In this document: positions 46,002 through 54,055 of the stretch, one piece after another | How positions within the stretch are numbered: position 1 is the stretch's first letter | Layout of the letters: each line of letters begins with the position of its first letter | Source of the DNA: Streptococcus mitis NCTC 12261 | GTDB lineage: Bacteria; Bacillota; Bacilli; Lactobacillales; Streptococcaceae | Length of the DNA stretch: 64,000 nucleotides | Assembly (NCBI RefSeq): GCF_000148585.2 | Contig: NZ_CP028414.1 | Span: 301,501 to 365,500, forward strand | Direction: 5' to 3' | The notes under the pieces: model-generated | What the model was told of the DNA's origin: nothing | The model's input: only the letters and a program-made list of their open reading frames with translations | Database searches by the model: none | Translations under genes and position numbers: made by a program

Positions 46002-46150
46002 AATTTTTCTGGGCGATTCTTGCTATTCTTTTTATCAAACCAATTATTGGAATTATGAAATTCCTGTGGATGATCATCTCTTTTGCAGTCCAATTGCTAC
46101 TCTATAAGATATTATTTAAGATATTGGATTGGCTCTTTAAACTTATTTAG
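45998..46150 (+). CDS. Small membrane peptide (50 aa) coupled to the preceding gene
   Basis: Translation from ATG at 45998 gives a peptide that is almost wholly hydrophobic with scattered Lys (MKFFWAILAILFIKPIIGIM then KFLWMIISFAVQLL). One or two membrane helices are likely. GGAGAGAG precedes the start and the ATGA overlap ties it to 45819-46001. A strong terminator follows. Confidence 0.6.
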   Translation: MKFFWAILAILFIKPIIGIMKFLWMIISFAVQLLLYKILFKILDWLFKLI

Positions 46151-46171
46151 ATGGTCATCCAAGTCGTGGGG

Positions 46172-46203
46172 AACTAGCAGGTCTTGTACTGCTAGTTTTT
46201 TAA
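46172..46203 (+). terminator. Terminator of the small-peptide pair
   Basis: AACTAGCAG-N8-CTGCTAGTT followed by TTTT. Confidence 0.88.
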
Positions 46204-46243
46204 TCTCTCTCCATATGGTATAATATAAGCAGTAAAATCATTT

Positions 46244-46396
46244 TATACTCTTCGAAAATCTCTTCAAACCACGTCAGCGTTGCCTTGCCGTAGGTATGGT
46301 TACTGACTTCGTCAGTTCTATCCACAACCTCAAAACACTGTTTTGAGCAGCCTGCGGCCAGCTTCCTAGTTTGCTCTTTGATTTTCATTGAGTATT
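46244..46396. repeat. BOX element, boxA-boxB-boxC type
   Basis: It begins TATACTCTTCGAAAATCTC (boxA), continues with TGCCTTGCCGTAGGTATGG and GACTTCGTCAGTTC (boxB), then CACAACCTCAAAACACTG to TTTCATTGAGTAT (boxC). This is the dispersed repeat typical of S. pneumoniae and close mitis-group species. It lies in the leader of the DUF1858 gene. Confidence 0.93.
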
Positions 46397-46418
46397 AGAA
46401 CATACAATGGAGGTCGTC

Positions 46419-46652
46419 ATGGACAATATCATCGATGTGTCAATTCCTGTTGCAGAAGTGGTGGACAAGCATCCAGAAGTCTTGGAAATCCTAGTGGAAC
46501 TCGGTTTTAAACCACTTGCTAACCCCTTGATGCGCAACACAGTCGGTCGCAAAGTATCGCTTAAGCAGGGTTCTAAGCTGGAAGGGACTCCTATGGACAA
46601 GATTGTCCGCACACTGGAAGCAAATGGCTACGAAGTGATTGGATTAGACTAA
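46419..46652 (+). CDS. DUF1858 domain protein
   Basis: A 77-residue protein (MDNIIDVSIPVAEVVDKHPE) with the DUF1858 fold: an N-terminal cap helix and the repeated motif FKPLANPLMRNTVGRKVSL. DUF1858 proteins often precede hemerythrin/PAS proteins, as here. I use the ATG at 46419 with GGAGG just before it rather than ATG at 46407. The stop overlaps the next ATG. Confidence 0.82.
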   Translation: MDNIIDVSIPVAEVVDKHPEVLEILVELGFKPLANPLMRNTVGRKVSLKQGSKLEGTPMDKIVRTLEANGYEVIGLD

Positions 46653-47986
46653 TGGCAGATGAGCGAATTCATATCCTACGGGATATTTTGTTAGAATTGC
46701 ACAATGGCGCCTCTCCTGAGTCGGTTCAGGAGCGCTTTGATGCGACCTTTACAGGTGTTTCAGCCATCGAGATTTCCCTTATGGAGCACGAGCTGATGAA
46801 CTCAGACTCAGGTGTCACCTTTGAAGATGTTATGGAACTTTGTGATGTCCATGCCAATCTTTTTAAAAATGCTGTTAAGGGTGTCGAAGTTGCAGATACT
46901 GAGCATCCTGGCCACCCCGTTCGTGTCTTCAAGGAAGAAAATCTGGCTCTCCGTGCTGCCTTAATTCGCATTCGGAGATTGCTAGATACCTATGAGTCTA
47001 TGGAAGACGAGGAAATGCTGGCGGAGATGCGTAAGGGTTTGGTCCGTCAGATGGGACTTGTGGGTCAATTTGATATCCATTACCAACGTAAGGAAGAACT
47101 TTTCTTTCCTATCATGGAGCGCTATGGACACGATTCACCTCCAAAAGTTATGTGGGGAGTGGATGATCAGATCAGGGAACTCTTTCAAACAGCTTTAGCG
47201 ACAGCCAAGTCACTACCTGAAGTGTCGATTTCCACTGTAAAAGATACTTTTGAAGCCTTTGCGACAGAGTTTGAAAGTATGATTTTCAAGGAAGAATCCA
47301 TCCTCCTCATGATTCTCCTTGAGTCCTTTACTCAGGATGACTGGCTTCAGATTGCGGAGGAGAGCGACACCTATGGTTATGCCATCATCCGTCCGTCTGA
47401 GAAATGGGTGCCAGAAAGACAGAGTTTTGTTGAGGAAAAGATTGCAGAGGAGCCTATTCAGCTAGATACGGCAGAGGGACAAGTTCAGCAGGTTATCGAT
47501 ACGCCAGAAGGACAGTTTACCATTACCTTTACCCCTAAAGAAAAGGAATCAGCTTTGGACCGCCATAGTCAACAGGCTTTTGGCAATGGCTATCTTTCAG
47601 TCGAGCAGGCTAATCTCATTCTCAATCACCTCCCTATGGAGATTACCTTTGTCAATAAAGATGATATTTTCCAGTATTACAATGACAATGCGCCGGCTGA
47701 TGAGATGATTTTCAAACGGACGCCGTCCCAAGTTGGGCGCAATGTTGAACTCTGTCATCCACCTAAGTACTTGGACAAGGTCAAGACCATCATGAAGGGT
47801 CTTCGTGAGGGAAGCAAAGACAAGTATGAAATGTGGTTCAAGTCTGAGTCGCGAGGCAAGTTTGTCCACATCACCTACGCAGCAGTGCACGATGAAAACG
47901 GAGAATTCCAAGGTGTGTTGGAGTATGTTCAGGATATTCAACCCTACCGTGAGATTGACACGGACTATTTCCGTGGATTAGAATAA
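46652..47986 (+). CDS. DUF438 / hemerythrin-like and PAS domain protein
   Basis: A 444-residue soluble protein. The N-terminal DUF438 helix bundle spans 1-75 (LRDILLELHNGASPESVQER). The hemerythrin-like region spans about 80-240, with HPGHPV, FDIHYQRKEELFFPIMERYG and the HHE-like Glu in FKEESILLMILLESF. The PAS domain spans about 310-435 (LPMEITFVNKDDIFQYYND). It may sense oxygen, NO or redox state through a di-iron or haem centre. The ATG overlaps the DUF1858 stop, so the pair forms a unit. Confidence 0.82.
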   Translation: MADERIHILRDILLELHNGASPESVQERFDATFTGVSAIEISLMEHELMNSDSGVTFEDVMELCDVHANLFKNAVKGVEVADTEHPGHPVRVFKEENLALRAALIRIRRLLDTYESMEDEEMLAEMRKGLVRQMGLVGQFDIHYQRKEELFFPIMERYGHDSPPKVMWGVDDQIRELFQTALATAKSLPEVSISTVKDTFEAFATEFESMIFKEESILLMILLESFTQDDWLQIAEESDTYGYAIIRPSEKWVPERQSFVEEKIAEEPIQLDTAEGQVQQVIDTPEGQFTITFTPKEKESALDRHSQQAFGNGYLSVEQANLILNHLPMEITFVNKDDIFQYYNDNAPADEMIFKRTPSQVGRNVELCHPPKYLDKVKTIMKGLREGSKDKYEMWFKSESRGKFVHITYAAVHDENGEFQGVLEYVQDIQPYREIDTDYFRGLE

Positions 47987-47995
47987 GGAGAAAAA

Positions 47996-48250
47996 ATGAG
48001 TTACGAACAAGAATTTATGAAGGAATTTGAAGCTTGGGTCAATACCCAGATCATGATTAACGACATGGCGCACAAGGAAAGCCAAAAAGTCTACGAAGAA
48101 GACCAAGACGAGCGTGCCAAAGATGCCATGATTCGCTACGAAAGCCGTTTGGATGCTTATCAGTTCTTGCTTGGTAAGTTTGAAAACTTCAAAGCAGGCA
48201 AGGAATTCCATGATTTACCAGATGGCTTGTTTGGTGAGCGAAATTATTAA
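47996..48250 (+). CDS. DUF1912 family protein
   Basis: An 84-residue acidic helical protein (MSYEQEFMKEFEAWVNTQIM to GLFGERNY). This compact family is found mainly in streptococci and has no known function. AAGGAGAAAAA precedes the ATG, 9 bases after the PAS gene, so it is in the same operon. Confidence 0.8.
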   Translation: MSYEQEFMKEFEAWVNTQIMINDMAHKESQKVYEEDQDERAKDAMIRYESRLDAYQFLLGKFENFKAGKEFHDLPDGLFGERNY

Positions 48251-48263
48251 ACGAGAAAGGTTC

Positions 48264-48292
48264 TTGATTTTTCACTAAAATCTTGATAAAAT
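48264..48292 (+). promoter_or_regulatory. Promoter of the HhH-domain gene
   Basis: TTGATT (48264-48269), 17-base spacer, TAAAAT (48287-48292). The likely start point is only a few bases before a terminator-like hairpin. Confidence 0.65.
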
Positions 48293-48301
48293 ATTTTTAT
48301 T

Positions 48302-48328
48302 AAATCCTTGTCAGAACAGGGATTTTTT
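48302..48328 (+). terminator. Terminator-like hairpin between DUF1912 and HhH genes
   Basis: AAATCCTTGT pairs with ACAGGGATTT (G-T allowed), followed by TTTT. It can end the upstream operon but also lies within the 5' leader of the next gene. Confidence 0.7.
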
Positions 48329-48345
48329 ATTGAAAGGATTTTATC

Positions 48346-48741
48346 ATGTCAAAGAAACTCAATCGTAAAAAACAATTACGAAATAGCCTCCGTCGTGCAG
48401 GTGCCTTTTCAAGTACTGTGACTAAGGTTGTAGAAGAGACAAAAAAAGTCGTGAAATGTGCAGAGCAGTCAGCAAGCCAAGCTGGTAAGGCTGTTTCTAA
48501 AAAAGTTGAACAAGCAGTAGAAGCTACTAAAGAACAAGCTCAAAAAGTAGCCAGTTCTGTAGAAGATTTTGCAGCAAACTTGGGTGGACTTCCACTTGAC
48601 CGTGCCAAAACTTTCTATGATGAAGGCATCAAGTCTGCTTCAGATTTCAAAAATTGGACTGAAAAAGAACTCCTTGCCTTGAAAGGAATTGGCCCAGCTA
48701 CCATCAAGAAATTGAAGGAAAATGGCATCAAGTTCAAGTAA
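48346..48741 (+). CDS. Helix-hairpin-helix domain protein
   Basis: A 131-residue protein. The basic N-terminus is SKKLNRKKQLRNSLRRAGAF. A long Ala/Lys/Glu/Val helix (about 25-80) follows, and then a C-terminal helix-hairpin-helix (TEKELLALKGIGPATIKKL). The HhH suggests DNA contact; the middle looks like an apolipoprotein-like amphipathic coil. The function is unknown. GAAAGGATTTT precedes the ATG. Confidence 0.7.
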   Translation: MSKKLNRKKQLRNSLRRAGAFSSTVTKVVEETKKVVKCAEQSASQAGKAVSKKVEQAVEATKEQAQKVASSVEDFAANLGGLPLDRAKTFYDEGIKSASDFKNWTEKELLALKGIGPATIKKLKENGIKFK

Positions 48742-48754
48742 TCTTTCTTGTGCC

Positions 48755-48783
48755 TTGCATTTCCGTCAAAATCTTGCTACAAT
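48755..48783 (+). promoter_or_regulatory. Promoter of the T-box-valS operon
   Basis: TTGCAT (48755-48760), 17-base spacer, TACAAT (48778-48783) with TGC before it. Confidence 0.8.
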
Positions 48784-48790
48784 AGAGACA

Positions 48791-49000
48791 TTAGAGGTGT
48801 TTTGAATCCCGCATTTTACAGAAAGTGGCGGAGCTGAGAAGTCCACAAATGTGTCAAAACTAGTTGCTAATGGATGAAAAATTGAAATAAAAGTGTCTTT
48901 TTGTTTTAAAGACGAGAGTTGCGGGCAACTGCCCGAAATTGGGTGGTACCGCGGATAAATACATTCGTCCCTGTCATGTAGATGGCAGGGGCGATTTTTT
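48791..49000 (+). promoter_or_regulatory. T-box riboswitch leader, valine type
   Basis: The T-box sequence GGGTGGTACCGCGG is at 48941-48954. Stem I base TGTTTTG/CAAAAC closes around 48797-48872. Near its 3' side, GTGTC followed by A offers Val specifier codons. The terminator CGTCCCTGTCAT/ATGGCAGGGGCG with TTTTTT ends at about 49000. Uncharged tRNA-Val should stabilise the antiterminator and switch on the downstream genes including valS. Confidence 0.93.
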
Positions 49001-49021
49001 GTAGAAAGTGAGGTGAGAAGA

Positions 49022-49582
49022 ATGTCAAGAGCTGAATTACCAGAACGCTTAGAAACCGAACGGCTCGTCTTGCGAGTTCGTACAGTGACTGACGCCGAAG
49101 ATATTCATGCCTACGCTAGTCTCCCAGAGGTCGCCTATCCAGCAGGATTTCCGCCCGTCAAGACCTTGGAAGATGAGATTTATTATCTGGAGCATATTCT
49201 TCCAGAACGCAATCAAAAGGAAAATCTCCCAGCTGGCTATGGGCTTGTCGTCAAAGGAACAGATAAAGTCATTGGTTCGGTTGACTTCAACCACCGCTAT
49301 GAGGATGATGTGCTAGAGCTTGGCTATACCTTGCATCCAGACTATTGGGGTCGAGGCTATGTACCAGAAGCAGCGCTTGCCTTGATTGACTTAGCCTTTA
49401 AAGATTTGGATCTTCACAAGATTGAACTGACTTGTTTTGGATACAATGTCCAAAGTCAACGAGTCGCAGAGAAGCTTGGATTTACCCTCGAAGCTCGAAT
49501 AAGAGACAGAAAGGATGTTCAAGGAAACCGCTGTGACAGTCTGATATATGGTTTGCTGAGAAGTGAGTGGGAGGTGATTTGA
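49022..49582 (+). CDS. GNAT acetyltransferase, RimJ/RimL type
   Basis: A 186-residue GNAT protein. It starts LETERLVLRVRTVTDAEDI, the acetyl-CoA motif is LGYTLHPDYWGRGYVPEAA (about residues 100-118), and VAEKLGFTLEARIRD follows. The acceptor is unknown; relatives acetylate N-termini or antibiotics. GAGGTGAGAAG sits before the ATG at 49022. It is the first gene under the T-box, so it should respond to valine starvation. Its stop overlaps the next ATG. Confidence 0.85.
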   Translation: MSRAELPERLETERLVLRVRTVTDAEDIHAYASLPEVAYPAGFPPVKTLEDEIYYLEHILPERNQKENLPAGYGLVVKGTDKVIGSVDFNHRYEDDVLELGYTLHPDYWGRGYVPEAALALIDLAFKDLDLHKIELTCFGYNVQSQRVAEKLGFTLEARIRDRKDVQGNRCDSLIYGLLRSEWEVI

Positions 49583-50160
49583 TGCATCTTTTCATCATTG
49601 GTGCTCCAGCCTCAGGAAAAATGACGATTGGTCAAGAACTGTCTCGACTGACGGATGCTACCCTATTTTATAACCATCAAGCCATCGATTTTGCACTAGA
49701 AATCTATCAGGATTATACAGAGGAGATGTGGGAATTTGTTCGTGGAATTACCTTTTCTTTCCTTGGAGCAAGTGCAAGAAATCAGCGATCAGTAATTTTA
49801 ACAGACGTAATTGATTTTTCAAATCAGTACCAGCTGATGTATTTGAAGCAAATTCAAGATTTGTTGAATGACTATCATCAAGAGATTCTTTTTGTTGAAT
49901 TGGAAACAAGCCTTGAAGAACGCTTACATAGAAATCGAACGGAGAACCGGTTGAAGCACAAACCCTTGAAACGACATATTGAGGTATCTGAAAGAGAAAT
50001 TTTAGAGACCGCTGAAACACTTCAATTAAATTCCCAGCATCAACTGAATGAGTTGCACCACTACTTTAAAATAAATAATACGAATTTGTCTGCAGAAGAA
50101 GCTGCTAAGCAGATTCAAGATAAAATGAATACAATAGAGAAAGGACACACACATGTCTAA
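49582..50160 (+). CDS. P-loop kinase-like NTPase
   Basis: A 192-residue protein with Walker [12 protein letters not shown] at residues 6-16 and a shape like small-molecule or shikimate-type kinases. A lid with Arg-rich [15 protein letters not shown] lies near 113-127. The substrate is unknown. GGGAGGTGATTTG precedes the ATG at 49582, which overlaps the stop of the acetyltransferase. It overlaps valS by 8 bases. Confidence 0.78.
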   Translation: MHLFIIGAPASGKMTIGQELSRLTDATLFYNHQAIDFALEIYQDYTEEMWEFVRGITFSFLGASARNQRSVILTDVIDFSNQYQLMYLKQIQDLLNDYHQEILFVELETSLEERLHRNRTENRLKHKPLKRHIEVSEREILETAETLQLNSQHQLNELHHYFKINNTNLSAEEAAKQIQDKMNTIEKGHTHV

Positions 50161-52804
50161 AGAACTTTCACCTAAATACAATCCAGCCGAGGTTGAGGCT
50201 GGTCGTTACCAAAAATGGCTTGATGCTGATGTTTTCAAGCCTTCAGGCGATCAAAAAGCTAAGCCTTATTCAATCGTGATTCCACCACCAAATGTAACTG
50301 GTAAGCTTCACCTTGGTCACGCTTGGGATACGACTCTTCAAGATATCATCATCCGTCAAAAACGTATGCAAGGTTTTGATACGCTTTGGCTTCCTGGTAT
50401 GGACCACGCGGGGATTGCCACTCAGGCTAAGGTTGAGGAGCGCTTGCGTGGAGAGGGCATTACACGTTATGACCTAGGTCGTGAGAAATTCCTCGATAAG
50501 GTCTGGGAATGGAAAGACGAATATGCCACTACCATCAAGGAACAATGGGGCAAGATGGGGCTCTCAGTCGACTACTCTCGCGAGCGTTTCACTCTTGATG
50601 AAGGCTTGTCAAAAGCTGTTCGCAAGGTCTTTGTGGACCTTTACAAGAAAGGCTGGATTTACCGTGGTGAGTTTATCATCAACTGGGACCCAGCAGCTCG
50701 CACAGCCCTTTCTGATATCGAGGTGATTCACAAGGATGTCGAAGGTGCCTTCTACCACATGAATTATATGCTGGAAGACGGTTCACGCGCCCTTGAAGTG
50801 GCGACAACTCGTCCTGAGACCATGTTTGGAGACGTTGCGGTTGCGGTCAACCCAGAAGATCCCCGATACAAGGACTTGATTGGTAAAAATGTCATCCTTC
50901 CAATCGCTAATAAACTGATTCCAATCGTTGGAGACGAACACGCAGACCCTGAGTTTGGTACTGGTGTCGTGAAAATCACGCCTGCCCACGATCCAAACGA
51001 CTTCTTGGTTGGTCAACGTCATAACTTGCCACAAGTCAACGTGATGAACGACGACGGAACTATGAATGAGCTTGCCTTCGAGTTTGCAGGTATGGACCGT
51101 TTTGAAGCTCGTAAGGCAGTCGTTGCCAAGTTGGAAGAAATTGGTGCCTTCGTTAAAATCGAAAAACGTGTCCACAGTGTTGGTCACTCAGAGCGTACAG
51201 GTGTTGTGGTTGAACCACGCTTGTCTACTCAATGGTTCGTTAAGATGGACCAATTGGCTAAGAATGCTATTGCCAACCAAGACACAGAGGACAAGGTAGA
51301 ATTCTACCCACCTCGTTTCAACGATACCTTCCTCCAATGGATGGAAAATGTTCACGACTGGGTAATCTCTCGTCAGCTCTGGTGGGGTCACCAAATCCCT
51401 GCTTGGTACAATGCTGAGGGTGAAATATATGTCGGCGAAGAAGCTCCAGAAGGCGACGGTTGGACTCAGGACGAAGACGTCTTGGATACTTGGTTCAGTT
51501 CTGCCCTTTGGCCATTCTCTACCATGGGCTGGCCAGATGTCGACTCAGAAGACTTCAAACGTTATTATCCAACATCAACTTTGGTGACTGGTTATGATAT
51601 TATCCCGTTCTGGGTATCTCGAATGATTTTCCAAGGTTTGGAATTTACTGGCAAATCGCCATTCAAAAATGCATTGATTCATGGTCTGATTCGTGACGAG
51701 GAAGGCCGTAAGATGTCTAAATCACTGGGCAATGGGATTGATCCGATGGATGTTATTGATAAGTACGGAACAGATAGCCTGCGTTGGTTCCTTTCAAACG
51801 GTTCTGCACCAGGTCAAGACGTGCGCTTCTCTTACGAGAAAATGGATGCTTCATGGAACTTCATTAACAAGATCTGGAACATCTCTCGCTACATCCTCAT
51901 GAACAATGAAGGCTTGACCCTTGAGCAAGCAACTGCCAATGTGGAAAAAGTTGTCAACAAGGAAGCTGGTAATGTCACAGACCGCTGGATTCTCCACAAC
52001 CTCAATGAAACCATCGGAAAAGCAACTACCAACTTTGACAAGTTTGAGTTTGGTGTGGCTGGTCACATCCTCTACAACTTTATCTGGGATGAGTTTGCGG
52101 ACTGGTACGTTGAGTTGACTAAGGAAGTCCTTTACAGCGATAATGAAGAAGAGAAAGTTATCACACGTTCTGTTCTCCTTTATACTTTGGACAAGATTCT
52201 TCGTCTCCTTCACCCAATCATGCCATTCGTGACAGAGGAAATCTTTGGGCAAATCTCAGAAGGCTCTATCGTGACAGCAGAATACCCAACTGTTAATCCA
52301 GCCTTTGAAGACCTCGCTGCTCACACAGGTGTAGAGAGCCTCAAAGACTTGATCCGTGCCGTTCGTAATGCGCGTGCGGAAGTAAACGTAGCACCAAGTA
52401 AGCCAATCACCATCCTTGTTAAGACAAGCGATAGCGACTTGGAAGCCTTCTTTAACAGCAATGTCAACTACATCAAACGCTTCACAAATCCAGAACACTT
52501 GGAAATCGCATCAAACATCCCTGCACCTGAACTCGCTATGTCAAGTGTCATCACAGGAGCAGAAATCTACCTGCCACTCGCAGATCTCCTAAATGTCGAA
52601 GAAGAACTAGCTCGTCTCGACAAGGAACTGGCTAAATGGCAAAAAGAACTGGACATGGTCGGCAAGAAGCTCTCTAACGAACGCTTCGTAGCCAATGCCA
52701 AACCAGAAGTCGTCCAAAAAGAACGTGACAAACAAGCTGACTACCAAGCGAAATATGATGCGACCGTAGCACGTATTGATGAGATGAAGAAGTTGGTGAA
52801 ATAA
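50153..52804 (+). CDS. valS: Valyl-tRNA synthetase
   Basis: An 883-residue class Ia synthetase. The HIGH-type motif is [14 protein letters not shown] (near 45-58). An editing domain with [15 protein letters not shown] follows, then KMSKS in [18 protein letters not shown] (near 520-537), the anticodon-binding domain, and a C-terminal coiled coil ([18 protein letters not shown]). It charges tRNA-Val and edits Thr. It is controlled by the T-box at 48791-49000 through two upstream genes. Confidence 0.97.
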   Translation: MSKELSPKYNPAEVEAGRYQKWLDADVFKPSGDQKAKPYSIVIPPPNVTGKLHLGHAWDTTLQDIIIRQKRMQGFDTLWLPGMDHAGIATQAKVEERLRGEGITRYDLGREKFLDKVWEWKDEYATTIKEQWGKMGLSVDYSRERFTLDEGLSKAVRKVFVDLYKKGWIYRGEFIINWDPAARTALSDIEVIHKDVEGAFYHMNYMLEDGSRALEVATTRPETMFGDVAVAVNPEDPRYKDLIGKNVILPIANKLIPIVGDEHADPEFGTGVVKITPAHDPNDFLVGQRHNLPQVNVMNDDGTMNELAFEFAGMDRFEARKAVVAKLEEIGAFVKIEKRVHSVGHSERTGVVVEPRLSTQWFVKMDQLAKNAIANQDTEDKVEFYPPRFNDTFLQWMENVHDWVISRQLWWGHQIPAWYNAEGEIYVGEEAPEGDGWTQDEDVLDTWFSSALWPFSTMGWPDVDSEDFKRYYPTSTLVTGYDIIPFWVSRMIFQGLEFTGKSPFKNALIHGLIRDEEGRKMSKSLGNGIDPMDVIDKYGTDSLRWFLSNGSAPGQDVRFSYEKMDASWNFINKIWNISRYILMNNEGLTLEQATANVEKVVNKEAGNVTDRWILHNLNETIGKATTNFDKFEFGVAGHILYNFIWDEFADWYVELTKEVLYSDNEEEKVITRSVLLYTLDKILRLLHPIMPFVTEEIFGQISEGSIVTAEYPTVNPAFEDLAAHTGVESLKDLIRAVRNARAEVNVAPSKPITILVKTSDSDLEAFFNSNVNYIKRFTNPEHLEIASNIPAPELAMSSVITGAEIYLPLADLLNVEEELARLDKELAKWQKELDMVGKKLSNERFVANAKPEVVQKERDKQADYQAKYDATVARIDEMKKLVK

Positions 52805-52810
52805 ACATAG

Positions 52811-52836
52811 AAACACGGTGATAAACCGTGTTTTTT
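52811..52836 (+). terminator. Terminator of valS
   Basis: AAACACGGT-GATAA-ACCGTGTTT with TTTTTT. A TGG-TATAAT extended -10 begins right after it (52837-52844) and may drive the next operon. Confidence 0.88.
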
Positions 52837-52879
52837 GGTATAATGAAAAATGAGAATATTTTTTGAAAAAAGGTAAGAA

Positions 52880-54043
52880 ATGATAGAAGTTGTAGACTTA
52901 TTTTCTGGTGCTGGAGGATTGACTTTTGGCTTTCAGAATACAATTAAAAATAATAAATTTGTTTCCAGAAATGACTTTAACATTAGATTTGCAAATGAAT
53001 TCAATCATGATGCAGCAGAAGCTTTCAGACAAAATTATCCTAGAGTTACTATGATTGAGGAAGATATTGCTAATATAGATGAACATTTTTTAAAATCCAA
53101 AGGAATCAGTTCAAAAAGAGTTGATTTAGTTATTGGTGGACCACCTTGTCAGTCATTTAGTACGGTTGGTAAGAGACAATATGATAAAAGAGCTAAAATG
53201 TATAGAGAATATCGAAGAATACTTTCTTTTATCCAACCTAAGATGTTTGTTTTTGAAAATGTTTTTGGACTTTTAACTATGAAAAATGAACAGAACGGCC
53301 CAATCATTAGAAATGTAAAAGAAAGTTTTAATGATTTATCAAGCTTTGGTGATGTCAGTGGTTATGACGTTTTTACTAAATTAATTAATGCAAAAGATTT
53401 TGGTGTTCCTCAAAATAGAGAACGTGTTTTTTTGATAGGAATAAGAAAGGATTTAAAAATTAAGTTCGAGTGGACATTCCCAGAAGAAACTACCCTAAAC
53501 AATGAAATTACATTAAGAGATGCAATTAGTGATTTACCTATATTAGGAAATAATGAACAAAAAAATAATTATATATGTGAACCAAGAACAGAGTACCAAG
53601 CTTTATTAAAAGGAAATCAAACCGAGCTACTTAATCATGTTAGTCGAAATCATGGTGAGAGATTACAAAAAATAATGAGAGCTCTTGAAGAGGGGCAAGG
53701 AAAAAACGATATTAATAGGATGGTAGAAGATGGTATTTTAGATAAAGATTTATACCTGACTTCTGGCTATAATAATACTTACGGTAGATTGTGGTGGGAT
53801 AGACCTTCTACTACTATTACAAATAATTTGTCAACACCATCCTCTCTTCGTTGCATTCATCCTGAACAAAACCGAGCTTTGACGGCTAGAGAAGGGGCAA
53901 GAATTCAATCTTTTCCAGATAATTATAAATTTGTAGGTGGATTGCAAGCTATCAATACTCAAATTGGGAATGCTGTCCCCCCTATTTTGAGTATTCATCT
54001 GGCTAATAGAATAAAAAATTTTTTCGAGGAAAATAAATTATAA
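52880..54043 (+). CDS. DNA (cytosine-5-)-methyltransferase of the AT-rich cassette
   Basis: A 387-residue C5 methyltransferase with all core motifs: I DLFSGAGGLTFGF (residues 5-17), IV GGPPCQSFSTVGK with catalytic Cys, VI FENVFGL, VIII FGVPQNRERVFLIG, and X QIGNAVPPIL. The target-recognition region lies between VIII and X; specificity is unknown. DNA is far more A/T-rich than valS, with AAA/AAT/TTA-type codons, a sign of transfer. AAAAGGTAAGAA precedes the ATG. The next gene starts 12 bases after its stop, so they form an operon with the kinase-like and receiver genes. Confidence 0.9.
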   Translation: MIEVVDLFSGAGGLTFGFQNTIKNNKFVSRNDFNIRFANEFNHDAAEAFRQNYPRVTMIEEDIANIDEHFLKSKGISSKRVDLVIGGPPCQSFSTVGKRQYDKRAKMYREYRRILSFIQPKMFVFENVFGLLTMKNEQNGPIIRNVKESFNDLSSFGDVSGYDVFTKLINAKDFGVPQNRERVFLIGIRKDLKIKFEWTFPEETTLNNEITLRDAISDLPILGNNEQKNNYICEPRTEYQALLKGNQTELLNHVSRNHGERLQKIMRALEEGQGKNDINRMVEDGILDKDLYLTSGYNNTYGRLWWDRPSTTITNNLSTPSSLRCIHPEQNRALTAREGARIQSFPDNYKFVGGLQAINTQIGNAVPPILSIHLANRIKNFFEENKL

Positions 54044-54055
54044 AGGCGTTTGATT

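Noticed and set aside
46216..46224. Extended -10 (TGG-TATAAT) just before the BOX element
   Set aside because: The -35 is a plain T run from the preceding terminator; not enough to call a promoter.
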